Of a stretch of DNA of 64,000 nucleotides, positions 8,751 to 18,131 are shown piece after piece. The DNA is from Verrucomicrobiota bacterium (lineage in GTDB: Bacteria; Verrucomicrobiota; Verrucomicrobiia; Opitutales; Opitutaceae): contig JAEYWP010000013.1 of the NCBI GenBank assembly GCA_023428905.1, forward strand, positions 62,001-126,000. The letters run 5' to 3'. Position 1 is the first letter of the stretch; each line of letters starts with the position of its first letter. The translations under genes were made by a program, and so were the position numbers. Under the pieces are notes generated by a model, which saw only the letters and a list, made by a program, of their open reading frames with translations, was not told where the DNA came from and searched no databases.

Positions 8751-10487
8751 ATGACCCCTTTCCTCGCTTTCCTCGGTGGCGTCGACCCCTGGATCTTCGC
8801 CTTCTCCTTCGTCACCGTGGCGGTGACGATCTGGATGGGCTTCCGCTCCGCCCGCAGCTCCAAGACCGCCAGCGATTTCTTCGTCGCGGGGCGCTCTGTA
8901 TCCGTGGGCTGGAACGCGTCCGCCATCTCCGGTGAATACCTGTCGGCGGCGTCCTTCATGGGCGTGGCCGGCATGGTGATGTCGTCCGGCTACGACGCGC
9001 TGTGGTACCCGGTGTGTTACGCCTGTGGATACCTCTTTCTGCTCCTGTTCATCGCCGGGCCGCTGCGCCGCTTTGGCGCCTACACCATCCCGGATTTTGC
9101 GGAGGGCCGCTTCGACTCGCCCCTCTTCCGCAAGATCGCAGTGTGTTTTGTCCTCTTCATCGGTTTCTTTTATACCATGCCGCAGATGAAGGGCGCGGGC
9201 ACGACCCTCGCCTACATCTTCCCCGGCATGCCCTACTGGGGCGGCGTGGTGCTGGTGGGGGCGGTGATCACGCTGAACGTGGCCCTGGGCGGGATGAAGG
9301 GCATCACCCTGGTGCAGGCGTTCCAGTACTGGGCCAAGATGTTCGCGATCAGCCTGCCGATCTTCATCCTCATGTCGGTCTACGGCTCCTACGGGAAACA
9401 CCTCGAGGCCAACCTGGCACCCGGCGAGGCCCCAGCCGCGCTCGTCCAGACGGTGGAGCGGGAGCCACTCGATCCCAAGGCACCCGCCGACCAGGCCTGG
9501 ATTTCCCCCTTTGGCCCGCTCACCACCAAGGCAGCCAAGGCGGCCGGCCTCAGCGCCGAGGAAACCAAGCCGTATTCACTTCTTTATACGTACTCCCTGA
9601 TCATCGCCCTGGTCTGCGGCACCGCCGGGCTGCCCCACATCCTGGTGCGGTTCTACACCAACCCCGACGGCGTGGCGGCGAAACGCACCACCATGTGGGT
9701 GATGATCCTGATCGGCGTGTTTTATGTCTTCCCTCCCGTCTTCGGTGTCCTGGGCCGCAACCTCATGCCGGAGCTCTACGCCGCGAGCGGGGCGAAAGGC
9801 ACGGACAAGATCGTGCTGGAACTGCCCCGCATCCTCAACGAGCGCGGCGGGATCCTCGGCTCGGTGCTGAGCGGCATCACCTGCGCGGGTGCTTTCGCCG
9901 CCTTTATGAGCACCTTCTCCGGGTTGCTGGTTTCCATGACCGGAGCCCTGGCGCACGACGTTTACGGACGGATGCTTCGTCCCAACTCGACCCCGGAACA
10001 GCGCATGCGGATGTTCAAGCTTTCCGCCGTGCTGATCGGCGCGGTGGCGATCCTCCTCGGTTCTCAGGTGGAACAGCTCCAGATCAACTTCATGGTCGGG
10101 CAGGCCTTCGCCATCGCGGCGGCAAGTTATTTCCCGCTGCTTTTCATGAGCGTGTGGTGGCGCGGCATGACGATGAAGGGTGCGGCCACCGGAATGTTGG
10201 GCGGGGGACTCGCTGCCCTTGCCTGCACCACCCTGATCAACCTGAGCGACCTGAAGATGGTCGACCTGACCGCGTTCTGGGTGGCTCACCCCCTGATCCG
10301 CATCCTCTGCGAACAACCCGCGATCTGGACGGTGCCACTCGCGATCCTGCTGATGATCGTCGTTTCAAAGGCCACCCGCGAGCAGGTGCCCGGCGACATC
10401 CGCATGAAGATGCTGGTGCTGCACGCCCCCGAAAAACTCGGCCTGAAGAAGGAATACATCGAGGAGCACGCGGGAATGGGCCACTGA
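8751..10487 (+). CDS. sodium:solute symporter, acetate permease-like
   Basis: A 578-residue member of the SSS family (ActP-like) that couples uptake of a small carboxylate or similar solute to sodium entry across the inner membrane. About 13 hydrophobic helices are visible. The family segment SDFFVAGRSVSVGWNASAISGEYLSAASFMG forms the first core helix region, and an ITCAGAFAAFMSTFSGLLVS segment matches the conserved late helix with sodium-binding Ser/Thr. A polar loop near residues 220-275 is typical of the ActP group. It forms a unit with the DUF485-like gene just upstream. Substrate (acetate, pyruvate or another organic acid) is not proven. Confidence 0.92.
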   Translation: MTPFLAFLGGVDPWIFAFSFVTVAVTIWMGFRSARSSKTASDFFVAGRSVSVGWNASAISGEYLSAASFMGVAGMVMSSGYDALWYPVCYACGYLFLLLFIAGPLRRFGAYTIPDFAEGRFDSPLFRKIAVCFVLFIGFFYTMPQMKGAGTTLAYIFPGMPYWGGVVLVGAVITLNVALGGMKGITLVQAFQYWAKMFAISLPIFILMSVYGSYGKHLEANLAPGEAPAALVQTVEREPLDPKAPADQAWISPFGPLTTKAAKAAGLSAEETKPYSLLYTYSLIIALVCGTAGLPHILVRFYTNPDGVAAKRTTMWVMILIGVFYVFPPVFGVLGRNLMPELYAASGAKGTDKIVLELPRILNERGGILGSVLSGITCAGAFAAFMSTFSGLLVSMTGALAHDVYGRMLRPNSTPEQRMRMFKLSAVLIGAVAILLGSQVEQLQINFMVGQAFAIAAASYFPLLFMSVWWRGMTMKGAATGMLGGGLAALACTTLINLSDLKMVDLTAFWVAHPLIRILCEQPAIWTVPLAILLMIVVSKATREQVPGDIRMKMLVLHAPEKLGLKKEYIEEHAGMGH

Positions 10488-10519
10488 GCGCGCGGCGCAC
10501 GCTCTCGCGCCGCGTCTCC

Positions 10520-10541
10520 CCGGGGTCACCTGAGACCCCGG
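10520..10541. terminator. hairpin between convergent symporter and gpsA genes
   Basis: CCGGGGTC and GACCCCGG form an 8-bp stem with a six-base loop in the 88-base gap between two convergent genes. No T tract follows on either strand, so termination would have to be Rho-assisted. It also belongs to a class of short GC hairpins seen elsewhere in the window. Confidence 0.4.
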
Positions 10542-10575
10542 TCGGGGCGCGCACAGGCGAGCGCCCCGCGCGTTG

Positions 10576-11577
10576 TCAGCACTCCCGTTTCAGCTCGCGG
10601 GTCATCAGCGCGTTGAGGGCGCTGGCAGGCTTTTTGCCCTCGTAGAGGATGCGATAGACCTCCGTCAGGATGGGCGCCTCGATCCGGCGCTCCTGGCAGA
10701 GCCCGAAGAAGGACTCCGCCGTCTTGTAGCCCTCCACCACGGTGCGGCGGCCGCTGAGCAGGTCCGCCACCGGATGGCCCTGGCCGATCCGGGCGCCGAA
10801 GTCGCGGTTGCGACTCCACTGCCCGTAACACGTCGCCATGAGGTCGCCGGCGCCGCTCAGCCCATAAAAGGTCTCCGGGCGTGCGCCCAGCGCGCAACCG
10901 ACCCTCACCATCTCGGTGAGGGCGCGGGTAATCAGCGCCGCCTTGGTGTTGTCGCCCAGGCCCAGGCCGTCCGCACAACCGGCCGCGATGGCATAGACAT
11001 TCTTCAGGCAGCTTCCGAATTCGGCGCCGGCCATGTCCTCGGTCGTGTAAACGCGCAGCGTCGGGCCGCTCAGCGCGGCCTGGACCTCGGTGGCAAACCC
11101 ATCGATCCGCGAGGTGGCGAGCAGCATAGCCGCGGGCAGCCCGCGGGCCACTTCGGCGGCGTTGGTCGGACCGGTGAGGACGCCGGTGCCGTGTTCGGGA
11201 AAGACCGACGAAATCACCTCCGTGGTGCGCAGGTGCGTGGTTTGCTCCAGTCCTTTCGAGAGACTGAGGACGAGCCGGAGCTGGGTGGCCAGACCGAGGT
11301 TCGCCCGGATGCGCGCGCAGGTTTCGCGCAGGGCCTGGGCGGGTGAGGCGACCAGGACGACCTCCGTCTCCATCAGGACGGGGGTGAGTTCGTGTCCGAG
11401 CTGCAGGCTGGCGGGAAGTGGGATACCCGGCAGGTATTCCGTGTTCTCACGGGCGGACCCGATCGCAAGGGCGTGCTCGAACCGCCGCGGCACGAGGGTG
11501 ACGGTGTGGTTCAGCCGACTGAGGTGAATGGCAAAGGCGGTGCCCCAGGCACCCGCTCCAACAACGGCGAAGTTCAT
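10576..11577 (-). CDS. gpsA: NAD(P)-dependent glycerol-3-phosphate dehydrogenase
   Basis: Reduces dihydroxyacetone phosphate to sn-glycerol 3-phosphate for phospholipid synthesis. The chosen start at 11577 gives MNFAVVGAGAWGTAFAIHL, a canonical dinucleotide-binding G-x-G-x-x-G at residues 7-12. The central segment GPTNAAEVARGLPA, the catalytic-lysine region (FGSCLKNVYAIAAGCADGLG) and the substrate-binding DNTKAALITRALTEM are all present. The length of 333 residues is normal. Sequence upstream of 11577 in the same frame is non-homologous and was excluded. Downstream of panB by 214 bases on the same strand; no functional link is evident. Confidence 0.97.
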   Translation of the reverse strand: MNFAVVGAGAWGTAFAIHLSRLNHTVTLVPRRFEHALAIGSARENTEYLPGIPLPASLQLGHELTPVLMETEVVLVASPAQALRETCARIRANLGLATQLRLVLSLSKGLEQTTHLRTTEVISSVFPEHGTGVLTGPTNAAEVARGLPAAMLLATSRIDGFATEVQAALSGPTLRVYTTEDMAGAEFGSCLKNVYAIAAGCADGLGLGDNTKAALITRALTEMVRVGCALGARPETFYGLSGAGDLMATCYGQWSRNRDFGARIGQGHPVADLLSGRRTVVEGYKTAESFFGLCQERRIEAPILTEVYRILYEGKKPASALNALMTRELKREC

Positions 11578-11661
11578 GCGGTGGCGCCCCAACAAGGCCG
11601 AGGACACGCGCCGCGGCAAGGGGGGAAAACGCCTGCAGCTCTGAAGGTTCCCATCGCAGGT

Positions 11662-11681
11662 GCGGGGTGAGGACACCCCGC
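11662..11681. repeat. GCGGGGTG hairpin repeat
   Basis: GCGGGGTG-AGGA-CACCCCGC is a perfect 8-bp stem with a four-base loop in the panB-gpsA gap. The same stem, with loop TC, occurs inside fliO at 63674-63693, and related hairpins lie at 26119-26182. This suggests a dispersed short palindrome. Confidence 0.5.
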
Positions 11682-11791
11682 CGACAGCGATCCTCTGGCC
11701 CGCAAAGAGTGCCGGTCTTCGGACTTTGGATCCTGAAGACGGCACGTTTCCGAACCTGCAATGCTCGGCAGAGACACCGGCGCAGCGCCCC

Positions 11792-12568
11792 TCAGGCAGG
11801 GAACTGTTTGGCGCGGACGGCTTCGACGAAGCCGGTAAACCCCTTCTTGTATTCTTCGCCCGCCGCGCCGAAGGCCTTGGCAAAACTGGGAACGTAACCG
11901 GACCCAAGGCCCAGCAGGTCGGTGGAGACCAGCACTTGTCCGTCACACGCGGGGCCCGCGCCGATACCGATCACGGGGACTTTCGCCGTTTCGGTCAGGG
12001 TCCGCGCAAAGCCGGGATCCACCATTTCCACGAGCAGGGCGAACACCCCGGCCTTCTCGAGCGCGAGGGCGTCGTTCAGCAGCGTCTCCGCTTCGGCCGG
12101 CTGGGTCCCAAACCGCCGGTAGCGCCCCAGGGCGTGCACTTGCTGTGGCTTCAGCCCGATGTGCCCCCAGACCGGAACACCGGCGTCCACGAGCCGGGCA
12201 ACCTGCGGGGCCAGGTCCGCGCCGGCCTCAATCTTCACTGCCTCGGCGCCGGCCTGCTGGATCAGGCGCTGGCAGGCCGCCAGGACACGTTCGAAGCCGT
12301 AATGCGCCTCGGCGAAGGGCACGTCCGCCGCGATCAGGGCGGGCGGCTTTGCCCGCGCCACCGCAGCGGTGTGGTGACACATCATGTCGAGCGTCACGGG
12401 AACGGTGCTGTCGAAGCCGAGGAGCGTGTTTCCGACGGAGTCACCCACCAGGAGAATATCCACCCCGGCATCGCCAGCGTATTTCGCCATCAAGGCGTCG
12501 TAGGCGGTCACGGCCACGATCGGTCGCGTGCCCTTGAGCTTGCGCAGGGTGTGGGTGGTGGTCTTCAC
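11792..12568 (-). CDS. panB: 3-methyl-2-oxobutanoate hydroxymethyltransferase
   Basis: Transfers a hydroxymethyl group from methylenetetrahydrofolate to 3-methyl-2-oxobutanoate, giving ketopantoate for pantothenate and coenzyme A synthesis. It is a TIM-barrel enzyme of 258 residues, the normal size. Family segments present are MVAVTAYD-like IVAVTAYDALMAKYAG, the metal-binding LLVGDSVGNTLLG, a VKIEAG segment, and GHIGLKPQQVH. The late VIGIGAGPACDGQVLVSTDLLG is the conserved C-terminal signature. Downstream of lysA on the same strand (37-base gap), so possibly co-transcribed. Confidence 0.97.
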   Translation of the reverse strand: MKTTTHTLRKLKGTRPIVAVTAYDALMAKYAGDAGVDILLVGDSVGNTLLGFDSTVPVTLDMMCHHTAAVARAKPPALIAADVPFAEAHYGFERVLAACQRLIQQAGAEAVKIEAGADLAPQVARLVDAGVPVWGHIGLKPQQVHALGRYRRFGTQPAEAETLLNDALALEKAGVFALLVEMVDPGFARTLTETAKVPVIGIGAGPACDGQVLVSTDLLGLGSGYVPSFAKAFGAAGEEYKKGFTGFVEAVRAKQFPA

Positions 12569-12605
12569 GACGGGGATACGCGCCGCGCAGGCGCGCGGCA
12601 GCGGC

Positions 12606-13910
12606 TCACTTCAAGAACGCGGGGATGCGCTCGTTTGCAACCATCGCCTCGAAGCTTTCCCGGGCATTGACCAGCTCGAAGGTGGAGCCCTTTACCAGCA
12701 CCTCCGCCGCGAGGGACCGGCTGTTGTACCGACTGGCCATCGCATAGCCGTAGGCGCCGGCACTCATGAAGGCCAGGAACTCGCCCTCGCCCACTTCCTG
12801 CAGCTGGCGTTCCTTGGCAAAACAGTCACCGCTTTCGCAGATGGGGCCGACGATGTCGGCAACGAGCGCGCGCCGGGTGGTGTCGCGGCGGAGCGGCACG
12901 ATTTCGTGGTAGCTCTCGTACATCGCGGGGCGGACGAGGTCGTTCATCGCCGCGTCCACGATCAGGAAATTGCGCCCGTGGCCACGCTTCAGGTACTCGA
13001 CGCGCGAGAGCAGCACGCCGGCGTTGCCGACGAGGAAGCGTCCCGGCTCGAGCAGGATTTTGAGGCCGAGCGGTTGGAGCAGCGGCGTGAGGGCCGCGCC
13101 GTACGCCTCGGGCGTGATCGGCCGCTTATCCTCAGCCTGTGCGTCCCACCAGCCGGCCTGGCCACTGGCGAGGGCATCGCGATAAACGATGCCAATGCCG
13201 CCGCCGATCGAGAAGTAGCTGATGCCGTAGCGCGCCTTGAGCTCCTCGACGAAGGGCGCGACCTTGGCGACGGCCTCGACGAAGGGGGCCACGTCGGTCA
13301 GCTGGGAGCCGATGTGCATCTGCACGCCCGTGAGGGCGAGGTTCTTGAACTTGGTCGCGGCCTCGTATGCAGCGGCCGCATACTTCAGCGGGATGCCGAA
13401 CTTGTTCTCGCTCTTGCCGGTGGTGATCTTGGCGTGGGTGTGGGCATCGACGTCGGGGTTCACCCGGATCGCGATCGGCGCCTTCACTCCCAGCTTCCCC
13501 GCCACGTGGTTGATCCGTGCGAGCTCCGGTTCGCTCTCGACGTGGAAGGCGAAGATCCCCGACTCGAGCGCCAACTTGATCTCGGCCTCCGTCTTTCCCA
13601 CGCCCGCAAACACGCTCTTCCGCACGTCGGCCCCAGCCGCCAGGACGCGGCGAATCTCGCCGCCCGAAACCAGGTCGAAGCCTGCACCCAGGTTCGCGAA
13701 GTGCCTGAGCAGGGCGAGGTTGGAGTTCGCCTTCATCGCGTAGCAGAGCTGCACGTCGAGTCCGTTCAAGCTCTTCACCAGCCGGGTGACGTTGTCCGCG
13801 ATCGTCGCCGCGCTGTAAACGTAGGTGGGAGTCCCATACAAGTGGGCGACAGCCGCCAGATCGACAGATTCACAGTGCAGGTCCTGGCCGACGTAATGGA
13901 AGTGGTGCAT
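12606..13910 (-). CDS. lysA: diaminopimelate decarboxylase
   Basis: PLP-dependent decarboxylation of meso-diaminopimelate to L-lysine. The fold-III barrel carries the PLP lysine in YAMKANSN near residue 60. The phosphate-binding SIGGGIGIVY segment and the C-terminal CGPICESGD equivalent (VGPICESGDCFAKER, with the active-site Cys) are present, as is GAYGYAMASRYNSR. With the start at 13910 the length is 434 residues, as expected; an alternative in-frame start 11 codons upstream (13943) adds only a His/Phe-rich leader. The gap to the divergent small gene at 14005 is AT-rich and probably holds the promoters. Confidence 0.96.
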   Translation of the reverse strand: MHHFHYVGQDLHCESVDLAAVAHLYGTPTYVYSAATIADNVTRLVKSLNGLDVQLCYAMKANSNLALLRHFANLGAGFDLVSGGEIRRVLAAGADVRKSVFAGVGKTEAEIKLALESGIFAFHVESEPELARINHVAGKLGVKAPIAIRVNPDVDAHTHAKITTGKSENKFGIPLKYAAAAYEAATKFKNLALTGVQMHIGSQLTDVAPFVEAVAKVAPFVEELKARYGISYFSIGGGIGIVYRDALASGQAGWWDAQAEDKRPITPEAYGAALTPLLQPLGLKILLEPGRFLVGNAGVLLSRVEYLKRGHGRNFLIVDAAMNDLVRPAMYESYHEIVPLRRDTTRRALVADIVGPICESGDCFAKERQLQEVGEGEFLAFMSAGAYGYAMASRYNSRSLAAEVLVKGSTFELVNARESFEAMVANERIPAFLK

Positions 13911-14004
13911 GGCGCGGTGAAAAAAGCGGTGAAAAGGGTGCACGCTGCAGATTTCGATTTGAAAAAACGAACCAATTTTCCGCTGTTACGTCTACCCACG
14001 CGAG

Positions 14005-14274
14005 ATGCTGCTTAACGTCCTCAAAAACTGGTTCCACCGCCCCGCGATCAAGATGGGCCGCGTGGACAACAGTCGTATCCACACCACCCGGCTGCGGAAC
14101 GCCCAGTTTGTCAGTTTTATCACCGAGACGCGCAGCCTGCGTGGCTTCAACAGCGACCGTTTCGACGCGCGCCTGCGCTGGCGCAAACGGATCAAGGCCC
14201 TGATGGCGCTTTCGTTCACCGCCGGCGGCGCCTGGGTCGTGATCGAGAGCGCTCGCGCGCTCACGCTCTTCTGA
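14005..14274 (+). CDS. small putative membrane protein, function unknown
   Basis: An 89-residue protein I do not recognise. It is very basic over residues 1-65 (many Arg/Lys, for example RRRIK-like RLRWRKRIK) and ends in one hydrophobic helix (about residues 66-85, ALMALSFTAGGAWVVIESARAL). It occupies its own gap between the divergent lysA and the convergent tex, with an AT-rich region before its ATG. Codon use is GC-rich like the neighbours, and no overlapping gene explains the frame, which supports real coding. A small single-pass membrane protein with a positively charged cytoplasmic face is the most that can be said. Confidence 0.55.
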   Translation: MLLNVLKNWFHRPAIKMGRVDNSRIHTTRLRNAQFVSFITETRSLRGFNSDRFDARLRWRKRIKALMALSFTAGGAWVVIESARALTLF

Positions 14275-14390
14275 GTCGCCGCCCTTGCGGTGAAGGTCGT
14301 CGCGACGCCAGGACGGGTCCCCTCGGTCGCGCCCTGTGCGCAGGAACTGCGTCTGGTCGATGCGGCTCCCGCTCGAAGCCGCATCGGCGC

Positions 14391-16754
14391 CTAACGCTTC
14401 TTGTTCAGGGCCGCGGAGAACCAGTCGTTGTTGATCGACTGGGGCGGCTTGGGGGCGGGGGCGCCGCCGCGGTTGCCGCTGCCGGGGCCGGGCTTGCCTC
14501 CGAGCGGAGCGCCGGGGCTGGTTCGTCCCGTGGCGCCCGGGGCGCTCTTCGGACCGATCTCAGGTCGGCTGCGCATCGAGAGGCTGATCCGCTTCCGGGG
14601 CAGGTCCACCTCGGTCACCGTCACGGTCACCCGCTGCGAGACTTTCACCACCTCGGCCGGATCCTTGACGAAGGTGTCCGCCAGCTGACTGACATGCACC
14701 AGGCCGTCCTGATGGACGCCGATGTCCACGAACGCGCCGAAGGCAGTCACGTTGGTCACGATGCCCGGAAGCTTCATGCCCGGCTTCAGGTCCTCGGGCT
14801 TGTTCACGCCCTCCTGGAACGAAAAGGCCTCGAATTTCTGGCGCGGGTCGCGCCCCGGCTTCGCGAGCTCGGCAAGGATGTCGTTCAGGGTCGGAAGCCC
14901 GACCGTCTCCGTCACGTACGCCTCGAGCTTGATCTTCGTCCGCACGTTGGCGTCGCGCATCAGGTCACCAACCGTGACCCCGAGGTCTGACGCCATCTTC
15001 TCCACGATCGGATAACTCTCCGGGTGGACCGCGGAGCTGTCGAGGGGGTGGCTGCCGTCGCGGACGCGCAGAAAGCCGGCGGCCTGTTCGTAGGCCTTGG
15101 GGCCGAGACGTGCGACCTCCAGGAGCTCCGCGCGCGACGTGAACGGGCCCTTCTCATTGCGGCGCGCCACGATGTTGGCGGCGATCGACGCGTTCAGGCC
15201 GGAAACATAGCTGAGGAGCTGTTTGGACGCGGTGTTCAGTTCCACGCCGACGCCGTTGACGCAGGACACCACGGTGTCGTCGAGCGAGCGTTTGAGGGCG
15301 TTCTGCTCCACGTCGTGCTGATATTGCCCCACCCCGATACTCTTCGGGTCGAGCTTCACCAACTCGGCGAGCGGATCCATCAGGCGCCGGCCAATCGAAA
15401 CCGCACCACGCACGGTGAGGTCGTGATCAGGAAACTCCTCCCGCGCCACGTCGCTGGCCGAATAAATCGAGGCGCCGGATTCGTTGACCATCACCACGGG
15501 GATGCTGGCGGGCAGGCCGAGGGAACGGACAAAAAGTTCGGTCTCGCGTCCTGCGGTGCCATTGCCGATGGCGATGGCCTCGATCTGGAAAAACTTCACG
15601 AAGCCGGCGAGTTTCTCCTTCGCCTCCTCGGTTTTGGCGATGCCCTGGTCAGGGTAAACCACGTCGTTGTGCAGCAGTTTCCCCTGCCGATCCAGGATCA
15701 CGCACTTGCAGCCGGTGCGGAAGCCTGGGTCGATGGCGAGGACGTTCTTCTGGCCGAGGGGTGAGGCCAGGAGCAGCTCGCGCAGATTGTCCGCGAACAC
15801 CTTGATCGCGGTTTCGTCGGCCCGCTTTTTCGTCTCCAGGCGCATCTCCGTTTCCATCGCGGGCGCGAGGAGGCGTTTATACGCATCCTGCACCGCCAGG
15901 CGCACATGGTCCGAGCAAGTGCGGGGCACGGGGCCGGAGGCGGGCGCCTTGACGAACAGCGGCTCCACCTCGGCGAGGGCTGCCTTTTCGTCGATTGTGA
16001 TCCGCATCATCAGGACCAACTCCTTTTCGCCCCGGCGCATGGCCAGCACGCGATGGCTGGGTGCCTTCGCGAGCGGCTCGCTCCATTCAAAGTAGTCCTT
16101 GAACTTGGCCCCCTCCGTTTCCTTGCCGGAGATGACCTTGGAGGACACCACGGCGTCCTTTTGATAAAGACCGCGGAGCTTGGCGCGGGCGGTGGCGTCG
16201 TCGCTCACGCGTTCGGCGAGGATGTCCCGGGCGCCTGCGAGGGCCTCGTCCGCGCTGGAAATTTTGGAGGTCTGGTTCTTGCCATCATCGGCCACGTAAT
16301 CGCGCCCCACGTAGGCGGCGGCCGCGGCGGCGACATCGACTGCATTGTCCTGGGTCCAGAGCAGCTCGGCCAGCGGCTCGAGGCCCTTTTCCTTCGCGAT
16401 GGTCGCCCGCGTACGCTTTTTCGGGCGGAAGGGCAGGTAAATGTCCTCGAGCGCGTTCAGGGTCTCGGCGGCCGCCAGCTTTTTCGCGAGCTCGTCGGTG
16501 AGCAGGTTCCGCTCCTTCAGCGATGCCACAATGGCGATCCGGCGCTCGTCCAGCGCGGCCATCTGCTCCATGCGGTCGCGAATCGCCGTCACCGCCACCT
16601 CGTCCAGCTCACCGGTCGCCTCCTTGCGGTAGCGGGCGATGAAGGGCACGGTGGCACCTTCTTTGAGAAGTTGCGCGGTGGACGCAACTTGGTGAACTTT
16701 CAGGCCGAGCTCCTGGGCGATGCGGAGCACGTGATCAGCGTTGGGCAACTCCAT
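14391..16754 (-). CDS. tex: Tex-family transcription accessory RNA-binding protein
   Basis: A 787-residue Tex/Spt6-like nucleic-acid-binding protein associated with transcription. In order it shows the N-terminal helical Tex domain (VPFIARYRKEATGELDEVAV), a YqgF/RNase-H-like domain starting LAIDPGFRTGCKC, a helix-hairpin-helix pair (LNASIAANIVARRNEKGPF), and a C-terminal S1 domain (GMKLPGIVTNVTAFGAFVDIG, then DGLVHVSQLAD). A Gly/Pro-rich basic tail of about 60 residues follows. The start at 16754 gives the family N-terminus MELPNADHVLRIAQELG; upstream in-frame codons are not conserved in character. All domains look intact. Confidence 0.96.
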   Translation of the reverse strand: MELPNADHVLRIAQELGLKVHQVASTAQLLKEGATVPFIARYRKEATGELDEVAVTAIRDRMEQMAALDERRIAIVASLKERNLLTDELAKKLAAAETLNALEDIYLPFRPKKRTRATIAKEKGLEPLAELLWTQDNAVDVAAAAAAYVGRDYVADDGKNQTSKISSADEALAGARDILAERVSDDATARAKLRGLYQKDAVVSSKVISGKETEGAKFKDYFEWSEPLAKAPSHRVLAMRRGEKELVLMMRITIDEKAALAEVEPLFVKAPASGPVPRTCSDHVRLAVQDAYKRLLAPAMETEMRLETKKRADETAIKVFADNLRELLLASPLGQKNVLAIDPGFRTGCKCVILDRQGKLLHNDVVYPDQGIAKTEEAKEKLAGFVKFFQIEAIAIGNGTAGRETELFVRSLGLPASIPVVMVNESGASIYSASDVAREEFPDHDLTVRGAVSIGRRLMDPLAELVKLDPKSIGVGQYQHDVEQNALKRSLDDTVVSCVNGVGVELNTASKQLLSYVSGLNASIAANIVARRNEKGPFTSRAELLEVARLGPKAYEQAAGFLRVRDGSHPLDSSAVHPESYPIVEKMASDLGVTVGDLMRDANVRTKIKLEAYVTETVGLPTLNDILAELAKPGRDPRQKFEAFSFQEGVNKPEDLKPGMKLPGIVTNVTAFGAFVDIGVHQDGLVHVSQLADTFVKDPAEVVKVSQRVTVTVTEVDLPRKRISLSMRSRPEIGPKSAPGATGRTSPGAPLGGKPGPGSGNRGGAPAPKPPQSINNDWFSAALNKKR

Positions 16755-16976
16755 GTGAAAAGGAAGTGGCCATAGCAGCGTACGCCGCTGGCCCCGCAAG
16801 TGGAAAGGTGCGAGCGGCTGCAGGCTTTTCGGGGCGCCCGCTCCCTGCGCCTGGGCAGAACTCCCCAGACGCCCGGGCTCCCTCCCCTAGACGAAGGGCA
16901 ATGATCCCTTATCGCAGGATTTTTGCTAATAATTCGGTAACGGAATCCGTAAGACAGGCACGTCACGATTACGTTT

Positions 16977-17342
16977 ATGAAGGTCAATTCCCTCCTCACC
17001 GCCGCCCTCTTCTCAATTGCCATCCTCAGTGGCCTCGCGACTTCCGCGCATGCCCAGGATGCTGCGGAGTACGACGTCCGCCCGATGCCGGTAAAAACAC
17101 CGCCCCCGGCCTATCCCGAGGAACTCCGCCGTGATGGCGTGAAGGGCCTGGTGGCCGTTCGCGTGATGATCGACGAAAGCGGCAATGTCACCGAGGCCTC
17201 GATCTCGAAGTCGAGCCACGCGGGTTTTGAGCAGGCCGCCCTCACCGCCATCCGCGGCTGGAAGTTCAAGCCCGCCAGCAAGGGCGGCGCGCCGGTCGCC
17301 TCGAAGGTCGTGGTTCCGCTGGTCTTCAACGTCGAAGCCTAA
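16977..17342 (+). CDS. small secreted TonB-C-domain protein
   Basis: A 121-residue protein with a signal peptide (KVNSLLTAALFSIAILSGLATSAHAQ, cleavage after AHA) followed by a single TonB C-terminal-like domain: VKTPPPAYPEELRRDGVKG, VRVMIDESGNV, and the ending GWKFKPASKGG. It lacks the membrane anchor and Pro-rich linker of true TonB, so it is a free periplasmic TonB-C domain. It closely resembles the product of 33385-33753 (shared VKTPPP, SISKSSH, WKFKPA), so the two are paralogues. Role unknown. A strong hairpin follows the stop codon. Confidence 0.85.
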   Translation: MKVNSLLTAALFSIAILSGLATSAHAQDAAEYDVRPMPVKTPPPAYPEELRRDGVKGLVAVRVMIDESGNVTEASISKSSHAGFEQAALTAIRGWKFKPASKGGAPVASKVVVPLVFNVEA

Positions 17343-17367
17343 GCGATCCCTTTTGGTTTTGAACAAC

Positions 17368-17401
17368 GAAAGCCGATGGCGCTCTGGCGCCGTCGGCTTT
17401 C
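17368..17401. terminator. 15-bp stem-loop after the TonB-C gene
   Basis: GAAAGCCGATGGCGC and GCGCCGTCGGCTTTC pair over 15 positions with one G-U and a TCTG loop. It lies 25 bases after the stop of the TonB-C gene and 19 bases before the next start. No clean T run follows (GCCGTTTAG), but the long stem makes it a likely transcription end. Confidence 0.6.
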
Positions 17402-17420
17402 GCCGTTTAGGGTCGGACGC

Positions 17421-18056
17421 ATGTCCTCCCTTCCGATCCGGCTCCTTCTGACGTTTCTGACCCTCGCCCTTGCCTCCTCCCCGCTCCTGCGCGCGGCTGA
17501 GCCGTCATTGACGGACGCGCCACCGCGCGCGTCGGTTGCCCAGGGCCTTGCGGACGGGACCGCCTTGGTGCCGCGCGACGCGGGTGCGCCGGAGGAGGCC
17601 AAGCCTGCCACGGTCGAGGCCCTGGAACGCGAGGTCCGGGCGCGCGTCGGGGCCGATGGCGTCACGATCGTGCACTTTTGGGCGCCGTGGTGTTCCAATT
17701 GCCGGGCGGAACTCGCCAGTGGCGGCTGGCGCGACTTTCTCGCGGTCAACCCGGACGTGGAGGTGGTGTTCATCACCATCTGGAACACGGCCAGCGGCGA
17801 GGCCGATCTCGCGAAATACGGCGTGGGCGACCAGGACAACTTTGTCCTCTTCCACCATCCGAACACCTCGCGCTCAAAAGACGACAAGGTGAGCGCGTTC
17901 CTCGGTTACCCCGTGCAGTGGACCCCGTCCACCTGGGTTTTCCGCGGAGGCAAGCTACGTTATGCCCTCAACTACGGCGAGGTCCGCTTCCCCATGCTCC
18001 AGCAACTCGTCCGCGACGCCTCGGACAAGTGGTCCCACGCAAAAGCGACGCCTTAA
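17421..18056 (+). CDS. secreted thioredoxin-like protein
   Basis: A 211-residue exported protein with a thioredoxin fold. The start at 17421 gives a clear signal peptide (MSSLPIRLLLTFLTLALASSPLLRA). The redox motif is WAPWCSNCRAE, a C-x-x-C with Ser-Asn between the cysteines, after IVHFW. Downstream is a cis-Pro candidate in VQWTPSTWVFRGGKL. It is probably a periplasmic thiol-disulfide exchange protein; partner unknown. Separated from the upstream TonB-C gene by the hairpin, so likely its own transcript. Repeats begin shortly after its stop. Confidence 0.85.
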   Translation: MSSLPIRLLLTFLTLALASSPLLRAAEPSLTDAPPRASVAQGLADGTALVPRDAGAPEEAKPATVEALEREVRARVGADGVTIVHFWAPWCSNCRAELASGGWRDFLAVNPDVEVVFITIWNTASGEADLAKYGVGDQDNFVLFHHPNTSRSKDDKVSAFLGYPVQWTPSTWVFRGGKLRYALNYGEVRFPMLQQLVRDASDKWSHAKATP

Positions 18057-18071
18057 GCTGCGGCAGAGGGA

Positions 18072-18118
18072 AAGTTACACAGAGGACACGGAGCGGTGAC
18101 ACGGAGGGCACGGAGGCC
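18072..18118 (+). repeat. CACGGAG/ACAGAGG repeat, left arm
   Basis: GTTACACAGAGGACACGGAG followed by CGGTGACACGGAGGGCACGG repeats the word ACACGGAG/GCACGGAG. Its reverse complement appears at 18340-18388. Strings of this type are recalled as common in intergenic DNA of GC-rich Verrucomicrobiota, from general knowledge rather than a search. Confidence 0.6.
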
Positions 18119-18131
18119 CGAAAGGCGGCGC